A stretch of 64,000 bases of DNA, from NCBI GenBank assembly GCA_018894105.1, contig CM032117.1, positions 33,770,501 through 33,834,500 of the forward strand. Direction: 5' to 3'. Numbering within the stretch: position 1 is the first letter of the stretch; each line of letters opens with the position of its first letter. The notes below the pieces were generated by a model. It made no database searches and was not told where the DNA came from. It saw only the letters and a list, made by a program, of their open reading frames with translations. This document shows, piece after piece, positions 48,722 through 59,629 of this stretch. This DNA is from Jacaranda mimosifolia. Its lineage: Eukaryota; Streptophyta; Magnoliopsida; Lamiales; Bignoniaceae. The translations under genes and the position numbers were made by a program.

Positions 48722-50477
48722 GGAATTTTCAATTTCACCCTTATTTTTCCTTTCTTCTCCACCGCACACCCTTCTCTCTCTCTCTCTCTCACCCCGGCGA
48801 CCTTCGGCCCCCACCCCAAACCCTGAACTAATTGCATAAACCTCTTCCCCACTTCACCCTAAACCCAAAAATACCTTCTGAAACATCCATCTCCAGCGAA
48901 ACCATCGAGAAACATGATGGCCGATTGGACTGTGGTGGAGATTGATGGGTCTCCACTGTCCGGCGACCGAAATACACATGCAGCTAGCGGGTTTGAAAGG
49001 TTTTAGCTAAGGATGAAGATAGTGGTCTTTAATTGAGTTCTGGTGCATCGGAGAGGGTGGAATTGAGGAAAAAAGACGCAACAGCGAACGGCGGCGCTGT
49101 GGTGTTTTTTAGCCAATTGAATGGTGATTCGATAGAGTTTGGTAAATTGATTGGGGGGTTTGCTTTGTCTAGTTGAGATGCATCTTCTGGTGGCGTTGGT
49201 GACCATCTCTGGCGGCCGGCGAAGGTGACGCGACGACGGTGACAAGATAAAATCTTTATTTCGTCGTGGTGATCACATGCACGCAAACTGATCGTGATTC
49301 TGGAGCTTCGATAGGAAGAAATTGGGTAAAAATGGAAATGAGTTTAAAGTTGTGTGCATATGTATTGTACCAACGAAAGACTACACACGATTTGATTGAA
49401 AATATTGAGACATGCAGATTTTGTCATATTGTGTAATAGTCTTGATTAATTAGGTTAATTAGACGATTAAAAACCCTTATTTTATGTAACCGCGACCTAA
49501 GTGACAAAAATTGGATTATTAATGATAGTTGGGTTATTATAATCGATTTGTGTAACGTTGCAAGGTTTATTGTATAAATTAAGGATCTGATCTGATTATA
49601 TTCTTTTACCAGGACAAATATGATTTTCGTAAAAATTCTAGTATTAGCAGCGCATTTGGCATGTCATTCTTGGTAATATCGAAATTGAACCCTAAAATAT
49701 AGTAGTAATGGTAAAATGACATATAATAGAAGGCTATCCGTTTGATTATGGTTATAGGGTCAAAACAAGGATTTTGACAGTAAATTCATTTATTGATTAG
49801 GTGATGAGTAGCTGGGTCCCACAGACCAGTAAGCTTTGATTTCATCATTGAGGATATTAAGGTAAGGACCCGCCAATCTGGCACCTCTTGTAGCTATCGA
49901 TTTTCTTGATAAATCCCTGTGAGGGTTGGTATTGAATTGATTACCGTACTCCATTAATTATTGTTACCCCTGTGAGGGATCTGCCAATTGGTTCTTGTTT
50001 CGTGTGAGCTTATTGCATATCTATCATTGAACCCGTTAGGCTCTACTGATTTGATATCTGTCTTGATTTCTATTGATGATTATTGAACCTTGTGAGGTTC
50101 TCTTGATTTGAAATTGATTGATATTTTATCCGTTTTTCTTGAAAATGACCATTTTCAATCGAACTCTTTGAAGTTCTCTAAATTTGTAAATTCTATCTGA
50201 AACTGAATCGTACGCTCGAGTAGCTTGTGGTTTTAAAACTATTTTGATCACAAACTAAATTAACCGTTCTGGTGCCATAAACTTTCACAGTTTTATTATA
50301 TTGTTCTCATTGAATTGAAATTGTTATTGTCAAATATTGTATTGATTTTCTTGATTATTTAGTATATCATAGATCGCCTTGTTGGCATATTTATTCAGTT
50401 GATCTACCCTATTGGCAATTGATCGTTCAAAATCTTGATTGAAAATGATACAGGAGAATTGTTGGGCCGAGAGCCTT

Positions 50478-50601
50478 GCCAAGCTGTCATGCTTGTACCA
50501 TTGTTATTGCCAAGTCATCGTGCTTGTGCCATTGTTTTCGCCAAGCTGTCATGCTTGTGCCACTGTTATTGCCGAGCTGTCATGCTCATGCTACTGAATT
50601 G
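50478..50601 (+). repeat. Four 31-bp tandem repeats in LTR C1
   Basis: Unit starts at 50478, 50509, 50540 and 50571. The core is GCCAAGCTGTCATGCTTGTG followed by a CATTGTTATT tail. The last unit is the most diverged. Located about 0.9-1.0 kb from the U5 end of the LTR. Confidence 0.9.
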
Positions 50602-52501
50602 TTATTGTTGATCAATTGTACTATCATGAAGGCATAAGGGTATCCTGATATACATATTTTGCTCTTTTCTTGAAATGCATATTCTATTGGGTTTGTACTC
50701 TTATTTGTACTTAGCTCGTGGAGTAATAAGGTTGGAGTGAGTTCTTAGTCTGTATTGGGCTGATATCCCAGACCAACTAAGCCGTCTGTATTCCCTCCCG
50801 AACTGTGATAGGTTGAGACACTCTAAACCTCCCTAACAGCATTGGTCGAGATGATCCCGGGCCTTTTAAGCTGACGGTTACAGCATTCCCACCTAGCATT
50901 TGTTAATTGTTTGAAAACTATCCTTTGTCTTCATTCTGGCATATGATTATGCTTCCATAGTTCCAAATTGTTGAACTCCACTATTAATGTTGACTCTTAA
51001 CAACCATCCATTGTTTTACCTTATTCCTCACTGAGTTCTTATGACTCACCCTCGAACCGTTTATTTCCTTTCAGACAGGTATGAGATGAAATGCTTGTAC
51101 TAAAGGTAGGTTTTGACTTAATGTTCTATAATAGTGTATGGGTAAATGTATGGATATATATATATGAATTCACCAGTGATTATATTTTGGTATTAGAGAT
51201 GTTGTAATATGTCAAGATGAATGTAAGATTTCTAACATGTATGAACTGTGTTGCTTATATTAATATCTTGGTTTTGATTATTGTTGGGTTATTAACATGA
51301 ATTAAGCGCTTTGATATTATTATATTAAGTTTGAAACATGCTGTAAGTTGTTGAACATTATGTTTTATTGGAGATTTGTGGAAAATTTTTTGTGGGCCAT
51401 CGAATATGATGTTGCATGCTAGAAGATTAAATTGAGTGGCATTCCAGCTTTTGAGTTATATCCCGTGTAGGGTGCCATATCTTTTAACCTCAACAGGACT
51501 TTTTCTTTTAATATTTCGAAATGTATTGCATAGACATAGAATTTTATTGTCTAAGTCAATAGCATTTTCCCTTGCAAACTCAATAAATGAGTCAACGCCA
51601 GCAATGAACTTCAGACTAAATCTATCTTTCTCATCTATCCAACTTTTATCCATATGTAACACCCCCTATTGGGATAGCACCTAAATTGAGGCGCCACTTA
51701 ATCCAGACATAAATCTTAACACACAATACATTTATTAGGCCCATCAGAAAAAAAATTTCAAAACTTATCAAAGATAGCAATGAGCTTCAACCTAAACAAA
51801 CCTTAACAAAAGTATAATTTACATACATAACAGATCCCTTCATTCATCGTTTCATACATACTAGACAGCAGCGGATTCCATCTTAAGCAAACTTCATCAA
51901 AAGTACTATATACAAACCATAGCTGATCTCATAATATTCAACATGATATATATGCATCCTGCAGATGTTAAATTCAAACCTAACATACCACATCTCTAAG
52001 GTATACAAAATATTCAAAAGTACCCATAAGCATATACAACCGTTTTTCCGTTACAAAATGTGTTCGTCGATCCAAGCCTGTAGTTCAAGTTTATCACCTA
52101 TTTTTGTATGAGAAAATCAATAAAATATGAAGGGGTAAGTCCAAAGGACATAGTGAGGGATATTCATAATAATAAGCAGTAGGGATCTGTCGAGGAAGAA
52201 TCAATTCAACAGATCATAATTTAATAGTCAGAACAAAAACATATCCTATACAAATAACAGTTTTAGCAAATGAGAATCTCTCCTTCCTTATTGCTCCATG
52301 AACAGTCTACAAATAATCGAATAAAGTTAAAATAAAATACTCCCGAGTAAAATATGTCGTCCAACGAATCAGAACATAACAGGCATATTAGATTCTTCTT
52401 ATACCAATCAGTCAGTCAATCAATTGTCAGTCAGTTGACAGACAGATAGTCAATCAAACAATCAATCGGACAGTCAGTCAATCAATCAGTTGATTAGTCA
52501 T

Positions 52502-52722
52502 ATCAGCACGTCCTGAGCACAATACCTAGGAACAACTTATCGACACGTTCCGAGCTCAGCAGCTGGGAACAGCTTATCGACACGTCCTAAGAACAACAAT
52601 TGAGAATAACTTATCGGCACGTCCCGGCTCAACAACTGCGAAGAGCTTATCGACACGTCCCGAGCACAATAACTGGGAACAACTTATCGGCACATCCCGA
52701 GCACAACAGCTAGGAACAGCTT
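52502..52722. repeat. Six 37-bp tandem repeats in LTR C2
   Basis: Unit starts at 52502, 52539, 52576, 52613, 52649 and 52686. The consensus opens ATCGACACGTCCCGAGCACA and closes ACTGGGAACAACTT. A seventh isolated unit lies at about 52767-52803, after a short CAGTCAATCAATCAATTAG spacer. Unrelated in sequence to the arrays in C1 and C3 although at the same LTR position. Confidence 0.9.
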
Positions 52723-54488
52723 ATCCAATAAGCTAGCCAGTCAATCAATCAATTAGAAATATCAGCACATCTCGAGCATAACAGTTGAGAACAACTTATT
52801 CTAATCAGTCAGTCAGTCTTACCAAAGCATGACAGCTCGGTAGATGGCAAATGCCCATACAATCCGTATGGCGCATTGCTAATGCTTAAGGAGCAATTCC
52901 TAGCACCTCACTGATATTGGATAAAATAAATGTGCCAGCGAGGCAACAGATAACAATATAGGATAATATAGAAATACTGACAAAGGAATAGATATCAGTA
53001 AATAATTTAGATAAACCAACATGGCCATGTAAAGCTGTAACGGATAACAAGTGTGCCGACAAGGCAACAGATAACAATACATAACAATACAAATAACAAG
53101 ATGTTAACAGGCAACAGGGCGATACAGATAACAAACGAGAGTTCTGGGCACCAGAATAGATAGGATTTAGAATCAATAACCAGTGATAACCCTCATAGGG
53201 GTGTACACATTAGATAATATATAACAATCAAGATCTCAAGCAGTTTACATATTTCAATAAATACAATGCAGTCAGTATAGAAACAGAAACCCTCACAAGG
53301 GTTTATCACAATAACAGATAGGTATGAGAAAGTGCCAGATTGGCAGACCCTCACCTCTGTAGTCTTAGAAAATACAATCCACAATTAGCAAACTAGTGGT
53401 CCATGGGACCCACTTCCTCGTGACCTAACCAAAAGAGTATATTCACTGTCAAAATCTCTATTCAACTCTAATAATCTTTAATAATTACAATTACACCATT
53501 AGCAATCTAAAATCACTAATTATTCGGCTAATATGGTAGTTTTAAGGTTTATCTCGATTTCAATAATAGGATGTAATCTAGCTATTAATTACATAATTAT
53601 TCTCATAATATTATCCCAAATCAACAATAATGGTTCACCTATCATGATTAACCTAATTGTTGCCACTTAGGTCTTTAATTCATAAAATAGGGTTTTCTTA
53701 GTTAATAAACTTAATTAACCAAAGTCACTACATGATATAATATATCCGGGACCACTAGGCACATGTATATATATCCATGCATGGTTTATATATCCAAATC
53801 CTATATCAAATTCTTCACTTCTTAACATAATATAAGATTCGATAAAGAATAACAATACAAAATAATTTAAACCCAATTCTCCCAACATTACCCAAGATTT
53901 GCTTAACGGACCACGAAATCATAAACTAAGGGCACCACCACAATCACCGCGACTAGGCGAAGAAACTGCATTGGTACCAATGCGGCACCATCGACCGCCG
54001 GAATAGGCTAAAACCACCACCAAAATGTGCCTTTCAACTTGCCCAACAAAACCCCCAAATCAATTTTTCTAAATGCCATGGGATTGTAGCTCAATTGCCG
54101 CCTGACACTCACTACGCCACCACTCATCTCTGCACGATTTTTGCTCTATTCTGTCGCCGTTGGTGGTCCGTTGTGAAAACTAAAATTACTGATGTGATCC
54201 TTGAGCTGAGATCTGCAAAACCCACACCTGGGTTGTGACAAACAATCATTGAAATGCCGCATCCGAAAAGCTCCGTCGTCGCTTGTTTTGTCCTCAAGTT
54301 TTCTGGTGATTCACCAGTGACCTCGGGTTGCATGTGGTACTACTGTGCTCTTCAGAACGATAAGAGTACTTTAGCTGGTTCAATTTTGAAACTTTTGGGC
54401 TCGCCGGAGAAGTCTCCCATGAAGGGGAAAAGGTGGTTGTGGTGAAAAAGAAAGAAGAAAATGGGGGGAGGGGAAATGAAGTTGAAAT

Positions 54489-54497
54489 ATTTATAGG
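54489..54497 (-). promoter_or_regulatory. TATA box of LTR C2
   Basis: CTATAAATA on the minus strand, about 335-340 bp after the LTR start in element direction. It would drive transcription leftward across the transposase start region, in the sense direction of that gene. Confidence 0.6.
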
Positions 54498-54835
54498 GAT
54501 GACTTTTGGAAATTCTCAATTGGCCCCCAAAACTTTACCCTAGCTTTCAATTGGGTCCTCCTGAAAAGCAGTCATCTTCAATTCAACCCCTAAATTAAGT
54601 TAGTGCCTTAGTTTCACCCCTTTGACCAAAAATAATTCCATGCAAACCCCAAAAATTTATAAAAATGGTCCAATCAAACCTTCTCAAATTACGATTCAAC
54701 CCCAAAACTATCCATTTCCTTGTAATTAAATCATTTTTATTTATTTTTCGAGCCTTAAAATCTGAGCAACCAATTTCTTTGGTTTCTAAATCCTTATTTT
54801 TCAAAAATATCAAATTTTAGAGGTGTTACACCATA

Positions 54836-56146
54836 GCTGCAATACATAAATAACTTTGGTATTATGTGAATGATATTCCTATTTCAAGGAGCTTAATTTC
54901 CACTTTTTTATATTTCAATACCTAATTTTATTTATTTATTAATTCGTACATGGAAATAACATGTGTTTAGATCAATGATTTAAAAATATTTACTTATAGA
55001 ATTAAAAGTCAAATTTTAATATAAGAGTGATAACTTTTTAATCAAAATATATTCTTTTACATCAAATCAATCAAATAATATTGTGATATTATTGTGGATC
55101 TTTTTATTTTATTTACATCCCTCCATTGAAATTATGTTGGGATAAAATTTATTGCAACTTTAATAAGAATATAAAAGAAATTACAATACAATTACTTAAT
55201 AAATTTTAATTTATCTGAGTTAGTTAAATATGGATTACTTGACAAATAGGTGCATTAGATTTGAAAATGACAGTTAGATGCATGAGGTAATAAAAAAATA
55301 TTTTTTTGGTTGAAAATGTTTAGAAGAAAGACATTTTTAAAGTTATAATTTGTAAAATAAAACAAAAACAAAAACTAAAAATGAAAATAAAACTTAAAAC
55401 AAACATCAAGTGGGGTTGCTCACCATGAATATGACAACATGAAAGAAAACTCAAGGCAAATAAAGGGAAAAACAATGAGGGACACTAATTAATTTTTTGT
55501 AAAGTACATAACTAAAGTTACATTAAATTAATACTAAAAGACAAAGAAAATGCAAAAAAATCTTTTTAGTATATTCACTTACTTTCGTCCCTTTGTGTAA
55601 ATATTGTTAAAGTCAAAACAATGAATTAATTGTTTTCCAAGTCCTTAAGGTTCTTTTTAACTAAACCTCTACATATTCTTCTCACACAAATACTATTAGA
55701 AAACACTCTAATGGGTTTAACCTAATTAAAATATTCATTTGACTACTTGGTTGTGATTATAGACATAAAAATTAATTTTCAGTTTATAAGATTAAATTAA
55801 TTAAATTAATTTTTATTGTTAATTAAAAATCAATTAATTTGATCCAACAAATGCACATAATTAATTTTTTAATTTAAGGTCCAACAAGAAAAGTAAAATC
55901 TTTTAAAATTAATAGATGTTAATTACAAAATTAATATTTTAATTAACATTAAATAATATATTCTTTTAATTAGTTCAATTAGCTTTCAAATGTTTATCTC
56001 GTTTCATGTAGCATGTGAACTTCCACTTAATTGCACCTTAATACTATTCCACATAGCTCCAGAAATAAAAAATTAAGGCATAAAAGGTACAGTTCCATAT
56101 ATTAAAAGAGTAAAGCAATAGGACATAGAAATTGTGTGAATTCAAC
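54836..56146. other. AT-rich stretch right of CACTA-2 coding part
   Basis: It should begin with the transposase 5' flank, since it directly follows the CCATA copy. No subterminal TAACGA cluster, CACTA terminus or LTR A remainder is present. Dense stops in all frames, and AATTAATTTTTAATTAATT-like simple sequence around 55790-55960. No gene seen. Confidence 0.5.
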
Positions 56147-58474
56147 CTTTACCAAAGAGACTTGAACTGTGTTTTTAATCTCTTCAGCTAGAATAGGCCC
56201 AAGTAGTTGGTTGACATCAGGGATAGACAAAAACTCCTTTGCTTAAAGCCTCTGCAAATTTACATAATTGACACAGAAATTAGGAGTAGAGAAAAGAAGA
56301 AAGTAGAAGAACTTGGGCAAACATTCTCAGGTCAAATTTCAGAAACAATGAACCTATGACAGAGTGGAAACAAGAAAATGTTGGCCAACAAAATGACAAA
56401 AAGAAAGCTGCCAAATATTTCAATTGAAGAAAGTAGATGCTAGTGCAATTGTTGGAGGGTCCATTCTTTACTGAAATAATGCATGTGCATCTTGCAGTTG
56501 AGAATTCTAGAGCTCTCAAGATTCCTCAACATCAAGTCCAAGTATATAAAGGAACCCATAAGTTAACCAATGTAAAGGAAAAATATGTTAACCAAAAGGT
56601 ATATAACTGCATGATTTTCAAGGTTTTCAACATCCCAGCTCACAACATCATCATCATAATTGATAATTGCAAGATTTCAGGCTAAACTCTCAAGTAAATT
56701 ATGGTAGGAGTGCATTATTGAAATTGCAACAGATTTAAATACAAAATCAAAGAGTTTTTCTTTTACTTTTTCCTTGTAATATTGCAAACCAAAATATTCT
56801 AATAAAGTGTACTTATTACTTGGGCCATCCAAAGGACATGGGGCCATCTAACTTACTATATGGGTCAATTCTAATCTATTTTTGAGATTATAAAGTTTGC
56901 GTGAATTTCTTAATAATCTATTTATAATCTTTTTTTTTTTACCTAATATGGTAAAATTCTCTCTTTTTTATTTACAGATGTAACCTAATTTGAATGAACC
57001 CCGTAAATCTTTATGTCAATTTGAACTTTATGTTCCTAATTCATGTTATAAATCATAACATTGTTCTCAAGTGATGCTAAAATTGGAAAAGATAAAACTA
57101 TATTACCTTTTCCTTGCAAGTAATTTCTCTGTATGCACACATTAAAACTATATGTCAAGCTAAAACACTGACACGTCTTCAAGCCTAAGTTTGTAAATAC
57201 CTTTCCATTTAAGTTGAAAAGATATTGTCAAACTGTGAATCATCACATTGATAAAGTAACCCTTATTGATTAGTCTAAAAATTACTAACTTACAATGATA
57301 GTAGTAGCATAAAAAATCATATAACCAGTCTTCTTTTCATCCTTCCAATAATCTTAATTCTAATAATGGCATATCAAGACCTCTAAGTCACATAGAAACT
57401 ACTTGAATAAGAACAAAGAATGGACCCAATAAAGTGTATATACTTGTCTGTCACACAAATCAGATGAAGAAGAAGAAAAATGAAGCATGAGGGTAATTCT
57501 CAAGACTGAGTAAAACCTAAGGGGCCTTTGTTTATGTGTTCAAAAGAAATCTATCCATTTTTTATTATCTAAAAACATGAAGTTCCTCTAGGCTATTCTT
57601 AACTTAGCTCAGTTGAATCACAGCTGCATAATTATGCAGGAAATATCAAAAAAATAAAGAACGCCACACTTGAAGCATCTTTTCACCAAATCATCGGCAT
57701 GACATGGAAATAGATAGTGTAATAAACTAAATTAAAACAAATGAGGAACCTAAACAGCTGAAAGCTTTGAACTAAACCTCTTTGAGTTGCTTCCTGCGTC
57801 TCCTTCACGTCAGACAAATGTGAAGCTTGCGATCCGCATTTGCATCATCTTCTTCTTTAACCTTTCAACATTAAGGCATAAATTGAAAGCATAGAAAAAG
57901 GGTTAAGCCCTACATATACCCTACACAAGTGCCAAAACACACCAAGCATTTTAAAATAATTCATTAATATCATAAAATTTAAAAGAAAGACTCGTACAAC
58001 ATCTACTCGCACTCTAATGCAAGGAATGTCCCATGTAATCTACGGGGCAAGACTGAGTGGCATATTGATAATCAAAATTGATGAAACTGACTTCTCAAAC
58101 ATGAAAAAGAAATGCAATGGATGATTCACTGTTTGCTGCATCTAGACATTTCTAACTGAGATGGATAAAAAAGAAATGACCTTTTTCAGGTTATTGCTAT
58201 CAATTAAAAGGCCTCAGGTAGCAACAGAACAAAATGTGGCAGAAATAGAACTGACTGGCCTTTCTAAAGTTTCTTTTCTGTTCTTCGGTAAGATTCAGGT
58301 CTTCTTCGCTTGCTATAGCATCGGCAATAAATGGATCACTTGAAATGCCATCAACATCATCAATCTCCTCCACCTGACCATGTGGTACATAATTTCTTAG
58401 GTTTTAATGATCTTGGTAAACTTCCAACAACTCAAAAACATCAGGATATTTCTGAATAGTTAAGTTCAAACTTC
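56147..58474 (-). pseudogene. Exon-like fragments of an unidentified minus-strand gene
   Basis: Three segments look like exons of a host-type gene. About 58474-58260: TTCTTAG acceptor, then LTIQKYPDVFELLEVYQDH, a stop, NLRNYVPHGQVEEIDDVDG, ISSDPFIADAIASEEDLNLT and EEQKRNFRK. About 57862-57778: KEEDDANADRKLHICLT, a stop, then RRRRKQLKE with a GAG|GTTTAG donor. About 56241-56147: KEFLSIPDVNQLLGPILAEE and IKNTVQVSLVK with an AAG|GTTGAA donor. Codon choice, charge pattern and plausible splice sites are unlike the surrounding AT-rich DNA. I do not recognise the protein. In-frame stops in two segments point to a pseudogene or captured fragment. The rest of the gene was not found in the window. Confidence 0.5.
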
Positions 58475-58606
58475 TAAGAATTTATTTTGAAAAATCAACA
58501 TAACTCATGTGGAGTTAAATGATAGTTGATGGACTATCATAACAGAGAAGACATTAAAGCACTTAGAACATACACTCCAATTTGGCCTTCAGCTTTCTCA
58601 AGTTTG

Positions 58607-58664
58607 GTGAGCTTGGCTTTGCTGGTGAACAGTGAGCTTGGCTTTACCAGTGAACAGTGAGCAA
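58607..58664. repeat. 25-bp tandem repeat, about 2.3 copies
   Basis: GTGAGCTTGGCTTT starts at 58607 and 58632, with a partial third start GTGAGC at 58657. It lies just left of the hAT MITE, and the flanking tract (58560-58680 and 59105-59220) repeats AACAGTGAGC and GAGCAAT words. Confidence 0.85.
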
Positions 58665-58680
58665 TGAGTTAGCAGTCAAC

Positions 58681-59096
58681 CAGTGGCGGAGCCACTCAGT
58701 CTTCAGTGGGGTCAAATGACCCCACTGAATTTTTTTTTCCCTTATATATGCATATATATGTAATATTTTCAAAAAAATAAATTTCACCTTCAATTGACCC
58801 CAATGAAAAAAATGAAAATTCTTTAATGGTTTTTTCTTTAATGGGGGTCAATAATTCAATTAGGAAAGAAGTGACTAATTGATTAAGTGGTCATTACCTT
58901 TTTAAATTGTGTGTTAAAATATAAATGCACAAAAATTAAAATTATATACGCTAAAAAAAATCAAATTACTTTATATAACAACCTAGAATTTCTCCTAATT
59001 AAACTATAATTAAATTTTGATTTCATAATTAGTTAATGTAATCTACTTTAATTAAAATTTTGACCCCACTGATAATATTTTCTGGCTCCGCCACTG
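58681..59096. mobile_element. hAT-type MITE, 416 bp, with perfect 8-bp target duplication
   Basis: The terminal inverted repeat CAGTGGCGGAGCCA at the left is matched by TGGCTCCGCCACTG at the right. It is flanked by CAGTCAAC at 58673-58680 and 59097-59104. The 8-bp duplication and CAGNG terminus place it in the hAT superfamily. The interior is AT-rich and non-coding, so it depended on a transposase from elsewhere. Just inside the left end is a perfect 13-bp-arm palindrome (58702-58729, TTCAGTGGGGTCA and its complement), part of which recurs at the right end (TTTTGACCCCACTGA). Confidence 0.97.
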
Positions 59097-59104
59097 CAGT
59101 CAAC

Positions 59105-59580
59105 CCGGTGATGAACAGGAGCAATCAGTGAGCAGGCATCGCCGATGAACACTTGGAAACCAGATTCCATGCAGCGGCAGTGAAGGGTGAATGGGAGCGA
59201 AGTGTTCTTCAGGCGGTGAGTGAGCTCGAAAAGGGGGGAAGAAAATGGAGACAAATTAAAAGTTGCACTAAGTTTGGAGCCTGGATTTCACTACACTACC
59301 GGATTCCAAACAATATTTAAATCTGATTTCATGTTTGTTTGGCCTGTAGCTGACTGTCTCCCTGCAGGATGGAATGCTTGTTTTTATCTTTTCCACACTT
59401 TTTGTATTTTTTTAAAATGCTTTATTATCTTGTTTTTCTTCACCCTGCTGCATAATGGGATTGTTGAACATCTAAACATAATGACACGTGTATTTTTGAT
59501 GTGGTTTTTGCTAGAGCTTTCAATTTGGTTTTCTTTAATTTGTCAACCACACTATGAAAAGTGCATATCTTATTTAAACC
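59105..59580. other. Right flank of the MITE, no assigned gene
   Basis: Moderately GC-rich to about 59230, then T-rich. A plus-strand frame is open from 59220 and ends in an isoleucine run produced by the TTA microsatellite. It resembles no family I know and is probably not a gene. The minus strand is open from 59254 (MSPFSSPLFELTHRLKNTSL) toward the MITE and could be 5' sequence of the fragmentary gene to the left, but a stop follows at the junction. Confidence 0.4.

Positions 59581-59628
<48 letters not shown>
59581..59628. repeat. (TTA)16 microsatellite
   Basis: Sixteen uninterrupted TTA units (48 bp). Uninterrupted trinucleotide runs of this length are usually polymorphic. Confidence 0.99.

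Positions 59629-59629
<1 letters not shown>

Larger units (their letters stand above)
48386..51479 (+). mobile_element. Solo gypsy LTR C1 inside the transposase exon
   Basis: Starts TGTAACAACCC and ends GGTGCCATA, where the canonical CA end has become TA. It is flanked by TCTTT at 48381-48385 and 51480-51484. The coding sequence on either side belongs to the same transposase exon. Same family as 51655-54830 and 60436-63672 but in the opposite orientation; for example TTCGATATTTTTGAAAAAT and CGCCAATCTGGCACC recur in reverse complement there. It contains a TATA box (48712-48721), a CT-rich leader (48749-48796), and four 31-bp tandem repeats (50478-50601). Confidence 0.9.
44932..51653 (-). pseudogene. 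TNP2-type transposase gene of CACTA-2, split by a solo LTR
   Basis: The ATG at 51653 opens MDKSWIDEKDRFSLKFIAGV and SFIEFARENA, the Transposase-associated domain (PF13963). A solo LTR (48386-51479) interrupts it. Continuation from 48385 reads GFYAYYRHWIHHGEHESYR. The Transposase_21 domain (PF02992) follows at 48087-47260 and 47278-47030: CPICKEPRWK, HPADSPIWKEFD, NVRLGFVTDGFNPFVNMSNS (with the family's conserved Asp), RKDIDIYLRPLIEKLK, CYMGHRRYL. A DUF4218-like part (46832-46361) contains GLKTHDCHVLL, IILCKLEKIF and SRWMYPIER. A DUF4216-like part near 45480-45220 reads CGYKVVLFQCERF and DDPFVLPN. An acidic C-terminus ends at 44932. Frameshifts near 47270 and 48370 and stops in the DUF4216 part show it is dead even without the LTR. 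It would have cut and joined element ends. Confidence 0.9.
51655..54830 (-). mobile_element. Solo gypsy LTR C2 at the transposase start codon
   Basis: Plus-strand ends TGTAACACCCCC and GAGGTGTTACA, flanked by CCATA at 51650-51654 and 54831-54835, a perfect 5-bp duplication. It inserted directly at the transposase ATG (51653-51651) and so separates the gene from its promoter. 3176 bp. It carries a TATA box (54489-54497, minus), a GC-richer leader segment (about 53930-54450, with short open frames on both strands that I do not call genes), CAGT/CAAT simple repeats (about 52407-52500) and a 37-bp tandem array (52502-52722). Confidence 0.95.
39886..54835 (-). mobile_element. CACTA-2 (En/Spm) element, far end not found
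   Basis: Its 3' terminus at 39886 reads TACTACAATAAATTACAC, one change from a CACTA start; TTA at 39883-39885 is a possible 3-bp duplication. A subterminal region packed with GTTAC/TAACGA motifs follows (39886-40640). Then come two minus-strand genes in the usual CACTA arrangement, a Transposase_24 protein (41756-44514) and a TNP2-type transposase (44932-51653). Two gypsy solo LTRs are nested in the transposase gene. The right terminus is not visible: beyond 54836 I find neither a matching TIR nor a TAACGA cluster, so the end given is only the last base that can be tied to the element. Confidence 0.85.

Noticed and set aside
52400..52810. CRISPR-like array of 37-bp repeats
   Set aside because: Units are directly adjacent with no unique spacers and lie in a retrotransposon LTR of a plant genome; it is a minisatellite.
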